Below, piece after piece: positions 1 through 7,437 of a stretch of 64,000 nucleotides of DNA. A model generated the notes under the pieces. The model saw nothing but the letters and a program-made list of their open reading frames with translations, was not told the DNA's origin and made no database searches. The stretch is taken from the NCBI GenBank assembly GCA_949291545.1, contig CASEWB010000008.1:1-64000 (forward strand), read 5' to 3'. This DNA comes from an uncultured bacterium. Lineage in GTDB: Bacteria > Elusimicrobiota > Elusimicrobia > Elusimicrobiales > Elusimicrobiaceae. Each line of letters opens with the position of its first letter. Positions within the stretch are counted from its first letter, which is position 1. The position numbers were made by a program, and so were the translations under genes.

Positions 1-666
1 AAAAGTTTTAAATACTATGTTATACGCGATGGGGCGCATTTGTCCGTGGGGCAGCTGGACGGTTTGGTGTTGCAGACAATTCAAAATGCGGATTATGTGG
101 ATATTTGTCCGCGCACAACGGCATTGGAATTAGGTAAAAACGAGGCTAAAACCTATTTGAAAAGGGTTGTTTGCCAAAAGATAGGTAAAGAGTGCTATGT
201 GGCCATATATTTGAAAAAACAAGCGTTTGAAGCGTTTTTGGAGAAGCACATCGCGGAGAATCCACCTGGCGGTGGGGTGCGGGCGCAGATAAAGGGGGAT
301 AGTATTATCCTAAAAGACACATTCTACATAGATAATGTAACTAGTACCCGCTTACAGAACGGCACTTCCAATAATATTTTGACGGTACGGCAACTAAATG
401 AAAGTTTGGTGCGTGGGCTCGCGCGAGCGTGGCAGTGCAAGAAGATGATAGAAAGCGGCATGACTTCCCGCGAATGGGAAAAGGCAAGTGGAATGAATAA
501 GCGCACTTTTGCCCGGTATTTGAATTTGTGCTATTTGTCTCCGCGTATAGTGGCGGATATTTTGGAGTACAGAAACCCGCGAAAAATGAGTTTGAAAGAA
601 TTGATGAATTTAGCAGAGGGAAACGTGGATTTTGAAAAGCAGGAAAAAATATGGCGTACCGAATAG
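1..666 (+). CDS. Large serine recombinase, C-terminal part (start outside window)
   Basis: The frame is already open at base 1, upstream of the TTG at 40, so this is the tail of a longer protein. The first residues (KSFKYYVIRDG) look like the end of the recombinase zinc-ribbon region, where family members often read RYYVS. The last 90 or so residues (LVRGLARAW, then TFARYLNLCYLSPRIV and a final basic segment) match the C-terminal DNA-binding part of phage and element serine recombinases, which carry an LxLxPxIVxxIL pattern. The catalytic domain would lie left of the window. Such enzymes integrate and excise prophages and conjugative elements. The gene ends beside two tRNA genes, and its codon use looks more AT-rich than the genes to its right. 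The recombinase assignment rests on the C-terminal pattern alone. Confidence 0.7.
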   Translation, partial: KSFKYYVIRDGAHLSVGQLDGLVLQTIQNADYVDICPRTTALELGKNEAKTYLKRVVCQKIGKECYVAIYLKKQAFEAFLEKHIAENPPGGGVRAQIKGDSIILKDTFYIDNVTSTRLQNGTSNNILTVRQLNESLVRGLARAWQCKKMIESGMTSREWEKASGMNKRTFARYLNLCYLSPRIVADILEYRNPRKMSLKELMNLAEGNVDFEKQEKIWRTE

Positions 667-698
667 AAGTTGCGATCCTGCAATTTTTCCCACCAGAG

Positions 699-726
699 AA
701 AAAGGGCCCAAAAGGGCCTTTTTTGC
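699..726 (+). terminator. Terminator of the recombinase gene
   Basis: An A-rich arm ending GGGCCC, a loop of AAAA, then GGGCC followed by six T, 33 bases after the recombinase stop. The stem includes one G-T pair. Confidence 0.7.
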
Positions 727-806
727 GGCCTATAAATACTGCTCTAAAACCCGAATGGATAAAAATCAGACTAAAATGCCGACGAGAGAGGGGAAAATTA
801 GAAAAC

Positions 807-836
807 AAAAAAGCCGCTTACTTAAAAGCGGCTTTT
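807..836 (-). terminator. Terminator after the tRNA-Pro pair
   Basis: Inverted repeat AAAAGCCGCTT / AAGCGGCTTTT with a short loop, just past the 3' end of the minus-strand tRNAs. It is near symmetrical and could work on both strands. Confidence 0.7.
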
Positions 837-840
837 CAAA

Positions 841-916
841 TGGTCGGGGCGGCGGGATTCGAACCCACGACCTCACGGTCCCGAACCGTGCGCGCTACCA
901 TCTGCGCTACGCCCCG
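841..916 (-). tRNA. tRNA-Pro (anticodon CGG)
   Basis: The minus strand folds as a 76-base cloverleaf. The acceptor stem is CGGGGCG/CGCCCCG, the anticodon loop is TTCGGGA (anticodon CGG), the T-loop is TTCGAAT, and the 3' ACCA is encoded. It lies 15 bases downstream of the second tRNA-Pro and probably shares its transcript. Confidence 0.95.
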
Positions 917-931
917 ATAAATAGTTTTAAA

Positions 932-1007
932 TGGTCGGGAAGGCGGGAATCGAACCCGCGATCTCTCGCACCCCAAGCGAGCGCTCTACCTCTGAGCCAC
1001 TCCCCGA
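932..1007 (-). tRNA. tRNA-Pro (anticodon GGG)
   Basis: The minus strand folds as a 76-base cloverleaf. The acceptor stem is TCGGGGA/TTCCCGA with one G-T pair, the anticodon arm is CTCGC-TTGGGGT-GCGAG (anticodon GGG), and CCA is encoded. It precedes tRNA-Pro(CGG) on the same strand. Confidence 0.95.
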
Positions 1008-1009
1008 AA

Positions 1010-1041
1010 AATATGTGCCACTTACTGGCCACACATATATT
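1010..1041 (-). terminator. Terminator of the merR-type gene
   Basis: ATATGTG / CACATAT arms around an inner CCA/TGG pairing, followed on the minus strand by a T run. It sits 4 bases after the MerR stop codon. Confidence 0.55.
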
Positions 1042-1044
1042 TTA

Positions 1045-1386
1045 TCATTCTTTTAACAAATCTTCCAGCGTTTCTTTAATTTCCGTCAGAAGTTTGATGT
1101 CCGTGCGGGGCTTTTCTTGGGCGCCCGCCGCGGGGAATTGATACTTGGAGAGCTGCTTTTTGGCGCCTTCCAGCGTCAGCTTGTGCTTGTAAATCAAATC
1201 TTTAATTTTAAGGATGGTGTAGACGTCTTCCTTGGTGTAGCGGCGGTGGCCGCTTTCCAGGCGGATGGGGCGGATGAGGCCGAATTCGGCTTCCCAGTAG
1301 CGCACGGAATACTCCGGCACGCCGGTAATGCGTTTGACGTCCCCAATGGAAAAATAGTCTTTTTCCTCAATTTCTTCCAATCCCAT
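1045..1386 (-). CDS. MerR-family transcriptional regulator
   Basis: This is a 113-residue protein with an N-terminal winged helix typical of MerR: YFSIGDVKRITGV, then VRYWEAEFGLIRP and SGHRRYTKEDV, with the HRRY signature of the wing. A short helical tail (residues 70-113) provides dimerisation. There is no effector-binding domain and no metal cysteines. It therefore resembles the short MerR proteins that sit near pheT/ihfA in many bacteria rather than the metal or drug sensors. The start is taken at the ATG at 1386 because a TATAAT box ends exactly six bases before it and no ribosome-binding site is present, which suggests a leaderless message. Its targets are unknown. It is a single-gene unit between the tRNAs and adhE. 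Confidence 0.85.
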   Translation of the reverse strand: MGLEEIEEKDYFSIGDVKRITGVPEYSVRYWEAEFGLIRPIRLESGHRRYTKEDVYTILKIKDLIYKHKLTLEGAKKQLSKYQFPAAGAQEKPRTDIKLLTEIKETLEDLLKE

Positions 1387-1392
1387 ACCAGT

Positions 1393-1398
1393 ATTATA
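1393..1398 (-). promoter_or_regulatory. -10 box of merR-type gene, predicted leaderless start
   Basis: Minus strand TGG-TATAAT-ACTGGT-ATG. It is an extended -10 (TGN) with six bases between hexamer and start codon, so transcription would begin at or within a base of the A of ATG. Confidence 0.6.
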
Positions 1399-1608
1399 CC
1401 AAATTCATTTTTGAGCCGTGGCGGCAGAAGCACTGAACAGACTCACCGCAATAGAAGTATCAGCAATAAGCGGCGGTGGGGCGCCAAAAAATGCATAAAA
1501 TTTTTCAGTTGCTTGTTTGTCCCTCATTCTGCTAGGGAAAATACCAACGGCCTTTTGGCGAAAAATTGCGCTATGCCAACAAAAGGAAAAGTATGTTGCG
1601 CAATAAAT

Positions 1609-1638
1609 AAAACCCCCGGTTTGTGGCCGGGGGTTTTG
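1609..1638 (-). terminator. Terminator of adhE
   Basis: AAAACCCCCGG / CCGGGGGTTTT hairpin 20 bases after the adhE stop. The long A and T flanks make it effective on both strands. Confidence 0.85.
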
Positions 1639-1657
1639 TTGGCAATATCAGCAAAGC

Positions 1658-4300
1658 TTATTTGGCTTTGTGTTTGACCGGTTCTCCGTAGTAGGCTTTC
1701 AAGTACAAGTCCTTGATTTCGCTGATTAACGGATAGCGGGCGTTGCCGCCGGTGCACTGGTCGTCGAAGGCGAGTTCGGAAAGTTTATCCAGGTTGTCCA
1801 GGAATTCTTTTTCCGGAATGCCGTATTCTTTGATAGAGCGGGGGATATTGAGTTTGTGTTTCAAATCTTCCACCATATCAATGAGTTTTTGCACTTTGGC
1901 GTCTTTATCGTCGCCCAGGTTGTTGTGCGGCAGCAGGAAGTCCACAATCTTGCCGTAGCGGCCTTTTACAAACGGATATTTGTACTGCGGGAACAAGCCT
2001 TGCTTGGTCGGTTTATCCGTGGCGTTGAACTCAATCACATACGAAAGGAGCAACGCGTTGGCCAAGCCGTGCGGAACGTGGTACATCGCGCCCAGTTTGT
2101 GCGCCATCGAGTGCGACAAGCCCAAGAACGCGTTGGCAAACGCCATACCGGCGATAGTGGCCGCGTAGTGCATTTTTTCGCGGGCGTTGATGTCCTTGGC
2201 GCCGTTGGTGTAGGATTTTTCCAGGTATTTAAATACCAGGCGCATCGCTTCCAATGCCTGTCCGTCCGTAAAGTTGGTGGCGTATACAGAGGTGTAGGCT
2301 TCAATGGCGTGGGTCAGTACGTCCAAGCCGGAGAAAGCCGTCAGGGATTTTGGCATATTGAGCACGAATTCCGGGTCGATAATAGCCATATCGGGCGTTA
2401 AGGCGTAGTCCGTAATGGCGTATTTGGTGCCGGTTTTTTCGTCCGTAATAATGGTGAACGGCGTGACTTCAGAGCCGGTGCCGGACGTGGTGGGGATAGC
2501 CACCATCACGGCTTTTTTGCCCAAAGGCGGAGCCGCGTAAATGCGTTTGCGGATATCCATAAAGCGCATGGCGATATCTTCAAAGCTGGTGTCCGGGTTT
2601 TCGTACATCAGCCACACCATTTTGCCTTCGTCAATGGCCGAGCCGCCGCCCAAGGCGATAATCATATCCGGCTGCCAGGAGTTGGCAATGTTCAAGGCTT
2701 CCTGCACGTTAGAGATGTTCGGGTCCGGCAGCACGTTGGAGAACACGCGGAATTTAATATTCAGGCTTTCCAGCACATCCGCTACCGCGCGGACGTGGCC
2801 CAGCTGTTCCATCGTTTTATCGGTAATGACGTAGGCGCGGTGCTTGTCGGAAAGTTCCGCCAGCGCCTGCGAAAGCGCGCCGCGTTTGAAGTAGATTTTG
2901 GACGGTACTTTGTACCAATACATATTTTCGCGGCGTTCCGCGACGGATTTCACGTTCATAAGATGTTTCACCCCAATGTTTTCGCTGACGGAGTTGCCGC
3001 CCCAAGAACCGCAGCCCAGCGTCAAAGACGGCGCAAGTTTGAAGTTGTACACGTCGCCGATAGCGCCCTGGGAAGAAGGCATATTAATCAGCGTGCGGGC
3101 GGTGGGCATATCTTTAAAATAGTCGATATGGTCTTCGTTGGCTTCGTCCGTATAGAGCACGGAGGTATGGCCGGCGCCGCCGTAGAGGATTAAGTCTTTG
3201 GCCAAGTCCGCGGCGGATTTGAAATCTTTCGCGCGGTAAAAGCCCAAGACGGGGGAAAGTTTTTCGCGGGCGAAGGGTTCTTCGTCGCTTACCTCTTTGG
3301 CTTCGGCAATGAGGATTTTGGTTCCCGCGGGGACTTTAATACCTGCCATTTCGGCAATTTTTTCCGCGCTTTGGCCCACAATGCCGGAGTTGAGCTTGCC
3401 GTTTACCACAATGGTTTCGGCCAGTTTTTTGCGGTCTTTACCCGTCACAAAATAGCAGCCGCGGTTGATAAATTCTGCTTTTACAGCATCATACACCGGG
3501 TCTTCCACAATGACGGACTGTTCGCTGGCGCAAATCATACCGTTATCAAAGGTTTTGCTCATAATAACGGAGCTGACGGCCATTTTGATGTTGGCAGTGG
3601 CGTCAATCACCACAGGCGTATTGCCCGCGCCTACGCCAATGGCCGGCTTGCCGGAAGAGTAGGCCGCTTTTACCATACCGGGGCCGCCGGTGGCTAAAAT
3701 GAGGTTAATATCTTTGTGGTGCATGAGCGCATTGGAAAGGGGCATGGTCGGGTTGTCAATCCAGCCGATAATGCCTTCCGGTGCGCCGGCTTCCACAGCG
3801 GCGTTTAAGACGATTTTGGCCGCTTCGATGGTGCATTTTTTGGCGCGCGGGTGCGGAGAAAACACAATCCCGTTGCGAGTTTTCAAAGCCAGCAAGCTTT
3901 TAAAAATAGCCGTAGAGGTGGGGTTGGTGGTCGGAATGATACCGGCGATAAGGCCGATAGGCTCGGCCACTTGGCGGAAACCAAAAGCGTCGTCGTCCGA
4001 CAGGACGCCGCAGGTTTTGGTGTCTTTATATTGGTTATAAATGTATTCGGAAGCAAATTGGTTTTTGATTACTTTGTCTTCCATTACCCCCATACCCGTT
4101 TCTTCCACCGCCATTTTGGAAAGCGGGATACGGTTTTGCGCAGCGGCGATAGCGGCCGCGCGGAAAATTTTGTCTACCTGTTCTTGGGTATATGTGGCAT
4201 AAATGCGCTGGGCGTCTTTGACCTTGGAAACAATCTGGTCCAAATGGGCCAATTCTTCCGCGGTGGCGACGGCCGGCGCAGCTGTTTTCTTTTCCGCCAT
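1658..4300 (-). CDS. adhE: Bifunctional acetaldehyde/alcohol dehydrogenase AdhE
   Basis: AdhE reduces acetyl-CoA to acetaldehyde and then ethanol, oxidising two NADH, in the cytoplasm. At 880 residues it has the usual AdhE length. The N-terminal half is a CoA-acylating aldehyde dehydrogenase with the catalytic cysteine in FDNGMICASEQS (C257) and the NAD-binding segment ATGGPGMVKAA. The C-terminal half is an iron-dependent alcohol dehydrogenase with GGGSAIDEGK and the metal-binding region GLDVLTHAIEAY ... GLSHSMAHKLGA. AAAGGAG lies a normal distance before the ATG. The gene diverges from rex and has a consensus promoter with a palindrome at +1, so repression by Rex when NADH is low is likely. 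This is a main route for disposing of fermentation electrons. Confidence 0.97.
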   Translation of the reverse strand: MAEKKTAAPAVATAEELAHLDQIVSKVKDAQRIYATYTQEQVDKIFRAAAIAAAQNRIPLSKMAVEETGMGVMEDKVIKNQFASEYIYNQYKDTKTCGVLSDDDAFGFRQVAEPIGLIAGIIPTTNPTSTAIFKSLLALKTRNGIVFSPHPRAKKCTIEAAKIVLNAAVEAGAPEGIIGWIDNPTMPLSNALMHHKDINLILATGGPGMVKAAYSSGKPAIGVGAGNTPVVIDATANIKMAVSSVIMSKTFDNGMICASEQSVIVEDPVYDAVKAEFINRGCYFVTGKDRKKLAETIVVNGKLNSGIVGQSAEKIAEMAGIKVPAGTKILIAEAKEVSDEEPFAREKLSPVLGFYRAKDFKSAADLAKDLILYGGAGHTSVLYTDEANEDHIDYFKDMPTARTLINMPSSQGAIGDVYNFKLAPSLTLGCGSWGGNSVSENIGVKHLMNVKSVAERRENMYWYKVPSKIYFKRGALSQALAELSDKHRAYVITDKTMEQLGHVRAVADVLESLNIKFRVFSNVLPDPNISNVQEALNIANSWQPDMIIALGGGSAIDEGKMVWLMYENPDTSFEDIAMRFMDIRKRIYAAPPLGKKAVMVAIPTTSGTGSEVTPFTIITDEKTGTKYAITDYALTPDMAIIDPEFVLNMPKSLTAFSGLDVLTHAIEAYTSVYATNFTDGQALEAMRLVFKYLEKSYTNGAKDINAREKMHYAATIAGMAFANAFLGLSHSMAHKLGAMYHVPHGLANALLLSYVIEFNATDKPTKQGLFPQYKYPFVKGRYGKIVDFLLPHNNLGDDKDAKVQKLIDMVEDLKHKLNIPRSIKEYGIPEKEFLDNLDKLSELAFDDQCTGGNARYPLISEIKDLYLKAYYGEPVKHKAK

Positions 4301-4336
4301 AAATAATCTCCTTTAAGTATGCAAAATTATCTTATA

Positions 4337-4350
4337 GATATTTTGATATC
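4337..4350. promoter_or_regulatory. Candidate Rex operator 1 (adhE side)
   Basis: The palindrome GATATTTTGATATC lies just downstream of the adhE -10 box and covers its likely +1. It is flanked by ATA on the left and CA on the right, exactly as in operator 2. The sequence differs from the TTGTGA-type Rex sites known elsewhere. Confidence 0.6.
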
Positions 4351-4353
4351 CAT

Positions 4354-4382
4354 ATTTTATATTTTGCATAAAATAATGTCAA
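4354..4382 (-). promoter_or_regulatory. adhE promoter
   Basis: Minus strand TTGACA (4382-4377), 17 bases, TAAAAT (4359-4354). A perfect -35 and good spacing predict a strong promoter that needs repression. Confidence 0.75.
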
Positions 4383-4413
4383 TAATACCTCGTAACCAGA
4401 GTTTTTGAACGCC

Positions 4414-4442
4414 TTGACAATGCCCCGGCAAAAATATATCAT
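4414..4442 (+). promoter_or_regulatory. rex promoter
   Basis: TTGACA (4414-4419), 17 bases, TATCAT (4437-4442). The second palindrome starts two bases after the -10, the same geometry as at adhE. Confidence 0.7.
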
Positions 4443-4443
4443 A

Positions 4444-4457
4444 GATATTGAAATATC
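4444..4457. promoter_or_regulatory. Candidate Rex operator 2 (rex side, autoregulation)
   Basis: The palindrome GATATTGAAATATC overlaps the rex start of transcription. With site 1 it gives a shared pattern ATA-GATATT-N2-(G/A)ATATC-CA. Two matched sites in one divergent region argue for one regulator, most simply Rex itself. Confidence 0.6.
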
Positions 4458-4486
4458 CAGTATTTTCAGACGGAGAATTTTATTAT

Positions 4487-5125
4487 ATGAGCCTATTTCA
4501 CCGCAAAAAAGAGATCAGCGCGCAGACTATCCGCCGTTTGCCCCAATACCTGCGCATTTTTTACAATTTGCACGCCTACGGGCGCGAATTGGTTTCTTCT
4601 ACTACCCTGGCGGAAGAAACGCAGCTTTTGCCCATTGTTATAAAAAAAGATTTGCAGGCTGTGGGCGCCCCCAGCAAGTTGCGTGCCGGGTTTAAGGTAG
4701 CGGGCACGATTGCGGTGATAGAAAAGTTTTTAGGTTGGAATAATTTAAACAAAGCTTTTTTGGTGGGGGTGGGGCATTTGGGCGCGGCCTTGCTGGGTTT
4801 TGACGGGTTTAAAAACCACGGGCTGGAGATTGTGGCCGCGTTTGACACACACCCCGAAAAAGTAGGGAGCGAATTCCACGGTGTACAGGTGTATCACACG
4901 GCCCAGCTGGCCAGCATTATTGAAAAACAAAACTTAAAAATTGCTATTTTAACGGTTCCTGCCGCGGCGGCACAAGGCATTACGGATACGCTGGTAGCGG
5001 CCGGGATAAAGGCGATATGGAATTTTGCGCCCGTCAATTTAACGGTTCCTGCCGGGCTGATTGTACAGAAAGAGGATATTTCTTCCGGCTTGGCCGAACT
5101 TTGCGCCAAACTAAAAAGCCGCTAA
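4487..5125 (+). CDS. rex: Redox-sensing transcriptional repressor Rex
   Basis: Rex binds DNA when NAD dominates and lets go when NADH rises. This 212-residue protein has an N-terminal winged helix (SAQTIRRLPQYLR ... IKKDLQAVG, residues 11-60) and a Rossmann domain with GVGHLG (94-99) for the dinucleotide. The recognition helix reads PIVIKKDL where relatives usually have a QVRKDL-like sequence, and the usual wing FGxxGxGY is missing. Both would suit an unusual operator. The ATG at 4487 is preferred over a codon 13 residues upstream because only from there does the sequence match the family and because CGGAGA precedes it. Divergent adhE is the obvious target. Confidence 0.93.
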   Translation: MSLFHRKKEISAQTIRRLPQYLRIFYNLHAYGRELVSSTTLAEETQLLPIVIKKDLQAVGAPSKLRAGFKVAGTIAVIEKFLGWNNLNKAFLVGVGHLGAALLGFDGFKNHGLEIVAAFDTHPEKVGSEFHGVQVYHTAQLASIIEKQNLKIAILTVPAAAAQGITDTLVAAGIKAIWNFAPVNLTVPAGLIVQKEDISSGLAELCAKLKSR

Positions 5126-5152
5126 AAAAGGACTTCTGTCGCGTTTGTTTTT

Positions 5153-5176
5153 AAGCCCCCGCTAGGGGGCTTTTTA
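5153..5176 (+). terminator. Terminator of rex
   Basis: AAGCCCCC-GCTA-GGGGGCTTTTT hairpin 28 bases after the rex stop. Confidence 0.85.
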
Positions 5177-5327
5177 TTTGTGCTTTTGAAAGCACCCAAA
5201 AGCACTCTCAAAAGGGCGGCCAGGCGCTGACCCCAGGGCTCCACAAAAATCACTTTCAAGCAGGAAATGTGATAACACGCGCGGGTCCTTTATTTAATTG
5301 ACAGCAACTAAAATTTATTTCGTCCAC

Positions 5328-5361
5328 AAAAATACCCCGGGTATTTGCCCGGGGTATTTTT
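5328..5361 (-). terminator. Terminator of the pts-nagB-nagA operon
   Basis: AAAAATACCCCGGG / CCCGGGGTATTTTT inverted repeat about 40 bases past the nagA stop. It is symmetrical and could also stop rightward transcription. Confidence 0.85.
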
Positions 5362-5402
5362 GGTGGAAATGTTTTCGTGCGGGAGGAAAACCGGTCCGTT
5401 GG

Positions 5403-6575
5403 TCACGAAGTAAAACCGTTTTTTATCTGTTCCCCGTTTAAGAAAACTTGCACCGGCTCAAAGCGGCTGTTTAACAGCACGATGTCCGCCCGGGCGCCTT
5501 CTTTCAATCGGCCTTGCTGCGTAAGGCCCGACAGGCGCGCCGCATTGGCGCTGGTGGCCTGCACGGCTTGCGGCAGGGTAAAGCCATAATCCACCAAATT
5601 TTTAAAAGCGCGGGCCATCGTCAGCGCCGAACCGGCAATCACGCGGTCCGTTTTGCGCTTCCACACGCCGCCGTCAAAAATCACTTCTTCTCCATTGGCG
5701 ATAAACGGCCCTTTTTCCTGCCCAGTGGGCAACAGGGCGTCCGTTACCGCTACAATGTTTTCCACCGGTTTAACCGTACGCAGGAAAGCCACTACATCTG
5801 GGTGGACGTGCACGCCGTCGGCAATAATTTCGCACGAAATGCCCGGGTGCATTAAAGCGGCTCCGGCGGCGCCGGGTTCACGGTGCGTAAAGGGGCTCAT
5901 AGCGTTAAACAAATGCGTCACATGCGTTACGCCGCGTGCCGCACCTAATAAAAATTCGTCATAAGTAGCATGGGTGTGCCCCGCTTGCAGGCGGATGGCG
6001 TGTTGGTTGGCAAAAGCAACAATGGGTTCTATGCCGGGCACTTCCGGCGCCAGCGTTACGGCGGCCATATGCCCCTCTGCCGCATCGTAAAGGCGGGTGA
6101 AAGCGGACAAATCGGCCGGGGCAATATCCTGCGGTTTCATTACGCCCGGTTTTTTAGGCGAGATAAACGGCCCTTCCAAATGGAACCCTAAAATGCGGGC
6201 GCCGGTTTCCTTTCCTACGGCGGGCACCAGTTTTTTAAGTAACCTTTCCATTTCGGCCGGTTTGGCACAGTAAAGCGTAGGGCAAAAAGCCGTTACCCCG
6301 GTTTGCAGCAGCGCGACTGACATATTGAGCAAGGCCTGCGGGTCTGCCAATTCCGGGCCAAAGCCAGCATAACCGTGGATGTGCAAATCTATAAATCCGG
6401 GTACGGCAAAATATTCTTTCCCGTCTATACGGGGCAAGTGCGCCGTTTCGGCTGGGAGTTCCCCTTCGGCAAAGCAACCGGCGATTTGGCCGCCTTTAAT
6501 CCATAAAGCCGCATTTGGCAACGTATCTTCCGCCGTTACGGCGCATACGGGAGTAAGCAAAAATTCAGTAATCAT
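5403..6575 (-). CDS. nagA: N-acetylglucosamine-6-phosphate deacetylase
   Basis: NagA removes acetate from GlcNAc-6-phosphate to give glucosamine-6-phosphate. The 390-residue protein has the amidohydrolase motifs in order: DLHIHGYAGFG (metal HxH), FHLEGPFISP (metal Glu), AGHTHATYDEF, THLFNAMSPFTHREPG, and VTDALLPTG with the catalytic Asp. The frame runs open 52 codons upstream, but the family begins at MITEFLLTP. That ATG overlaps the nagB stop as ATGA, which indicates translational coupling. It is the last gene of the PTS-nagB-nagA operon and supplies NagB with substrate. Confidence 0.95.
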   Translation of the reverse strand: MITEFLLTPVCAVTAEDTLPNAALWIKGGQIAGCFAEGELPAETAHLPRIDGKEYFAVPGFIDLHIHGYAGFGPELADPQALLNMSVALLQTGVTAFCPTLYCAKPAEMERLLKKLVPAVGKETGARILGFHLEGPFISPKKPGVMKPQDIAPADLSAFTRLYDAAEGHMAAVTLAPEVPGIEPIVAFANQHAIRLQAGHTHATYDEFLLGAARGVTHVTHLFNAMSPFTHREPGAAGAALMHPGISCEIIADGVHVHPDVVAFLRTVKPVENIVAVTDALLPTGQEKGPFIANGEEVIFDGGVWKRKTDRVIAGSALTMARAFKNLVDYGFTLPQAVQATSANAARLSGLTQQGRLKEGARADIVLLNSRFEPVQVFLNGEQIKNGFTS

Positions 6576-7393
6576 TTTTCGGTCCACTCCAAGGTCCAAT
6601 GTTCGGCGTGGGGGGCGGCTTGCATCAGCGCGTCCAGCCGTTCTTTGGGCAGGCCTGTTAGGTGTGAGCAGGCCGCCGGATCCGCCAGCAAAGTGGCGTG
6701 CGGGTGCAGTTTTAAAGCAGTCAACGGGCAAGCCGGCGTAATACCTGGGCTTGCCAGCCGGGCCACGGCCGCCGATTTGGCGGTGCCGGAGGCTAAAAAG
6801 AGCAGTTCTTGCGCGTCTAAAATCGTGCCGATGCCTACCGTCAACGCCTGCTTGGGGACGCGGCTTTCGTCATTTAAAAAGAAACGGGCGTTGGCTTGAA
6901 TGGTGCTGGGGGTTAAATCCACCGGGCGGGTGCGGCTGTCCAGCGCGGAGCCGGGCTCGTTGAACGCGATGTGCCCGTTGTTGCCTACGCCGCCCAAGAA
7001 AAGCGTAATTCCGCCCACCCGGCGGATAGCTTCTTCGTAGCGGGTGCATTCTTGGCATAAATCCGGTGCTTGGGCGTTTAACAAGTGGCAGTTGGCGGGG
7101 CGGATATCCACTTCATTAAACAGGTGGTGCTTCATATAGCTGTGGTAACTTTGCGGGTGGTCTTTAGGCAAGCCGACGTATTCGTCCATATTAAACGTGA
7201 CCACATTTTTAAAGCTTAGCACGCCCGCTTTATAAAACAGGCGCAAGTTGGCATACAAGTCCACCACGGTTCCGCCTGTGGGGAGGCCTAAAACAAATGG
7301 TTTTTCGGGTGTTGGCCGGAAAGCGTTTATTTTTTCTTTTACATACGCCGCGGCCCACAGCCCTAAATTTAATTTTGTAACGACAAGACGCAT
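6572..7393 (-). CDS. nagB: Glucosamine-6-phosphate deaminase
   Basis: NagB converts glucosamine-6-phosphate to fructose-6-phosphate and ammonia, joining amino-sugar breakdown to glycolysis. The 273-residue protein shows GLPTGGTVVDLY near residue 40, FNMDEYVGL, and GGVGNNGHIAFNEPGS with the catalytic region. The start is MRLVVTKLNLG at 7393, preceded by GGGCGGG; the open frame upstream of it has no similarity to the family. It lies 44 bases after the PTS fusion gene and overlaps nagA by four bases, so the three act as one operon. The chain is close to the short (about 240-270 residue) NagB type. Confidence 0.95.
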   Translation of the reverse strand: MRLVVTKLNLGLWAAAYVKEKINAFRPTPEKPFVLGLPTGGTVVDLYANLRLFYKAGVLSFKNVVTFNMDEYVGLPKDHPQSYHSYMKHHLFNEVDIRPANCHLLNAQAPDLCQECTRYEEAIRRVGGITLFLGGVGNNGHIAFNEPGSALDSRTRPVDLTPSTIQANARFFLNDESRVPKQALTVGIGTILDAQELLFLASGTAKSAAVARLASPGITPACPLTALKLHPHATLLADPAACSHLTGLPKERLDALMQAAPHAEHWTLEWTEK

Positions 7394-7437
7394 TTTCCCG
7401 CCCCTTGCCGGGCCTACGGCCCAGCTTGCCCAATGGG

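Noticed and set aside
632..1141. Open frame giving a GGGIRTHDLTVPN-type peptide on the plus strand
   Set aside because: It is the antisense of the tRNA-Pro genes, a well-known kind of false protein call.
1405..1527. 40-codon minus-strand frame (starts MRDKQATEKF) just upstream of the merR-type gene
   Set aside because: No ribosome-binding site or fitting promoter, no recognisable motif, and it ends beside the merR -10 box. It could be real but the evidence is too thin.
5177..5327. Possible small RNA or riboswitch between rex and the nagA terminator
   Set aside because: Contains a GTGCTTT/AAAGCAC hairpin and a TTGACA, but no -10 at the right distance and no known riboswitch features.
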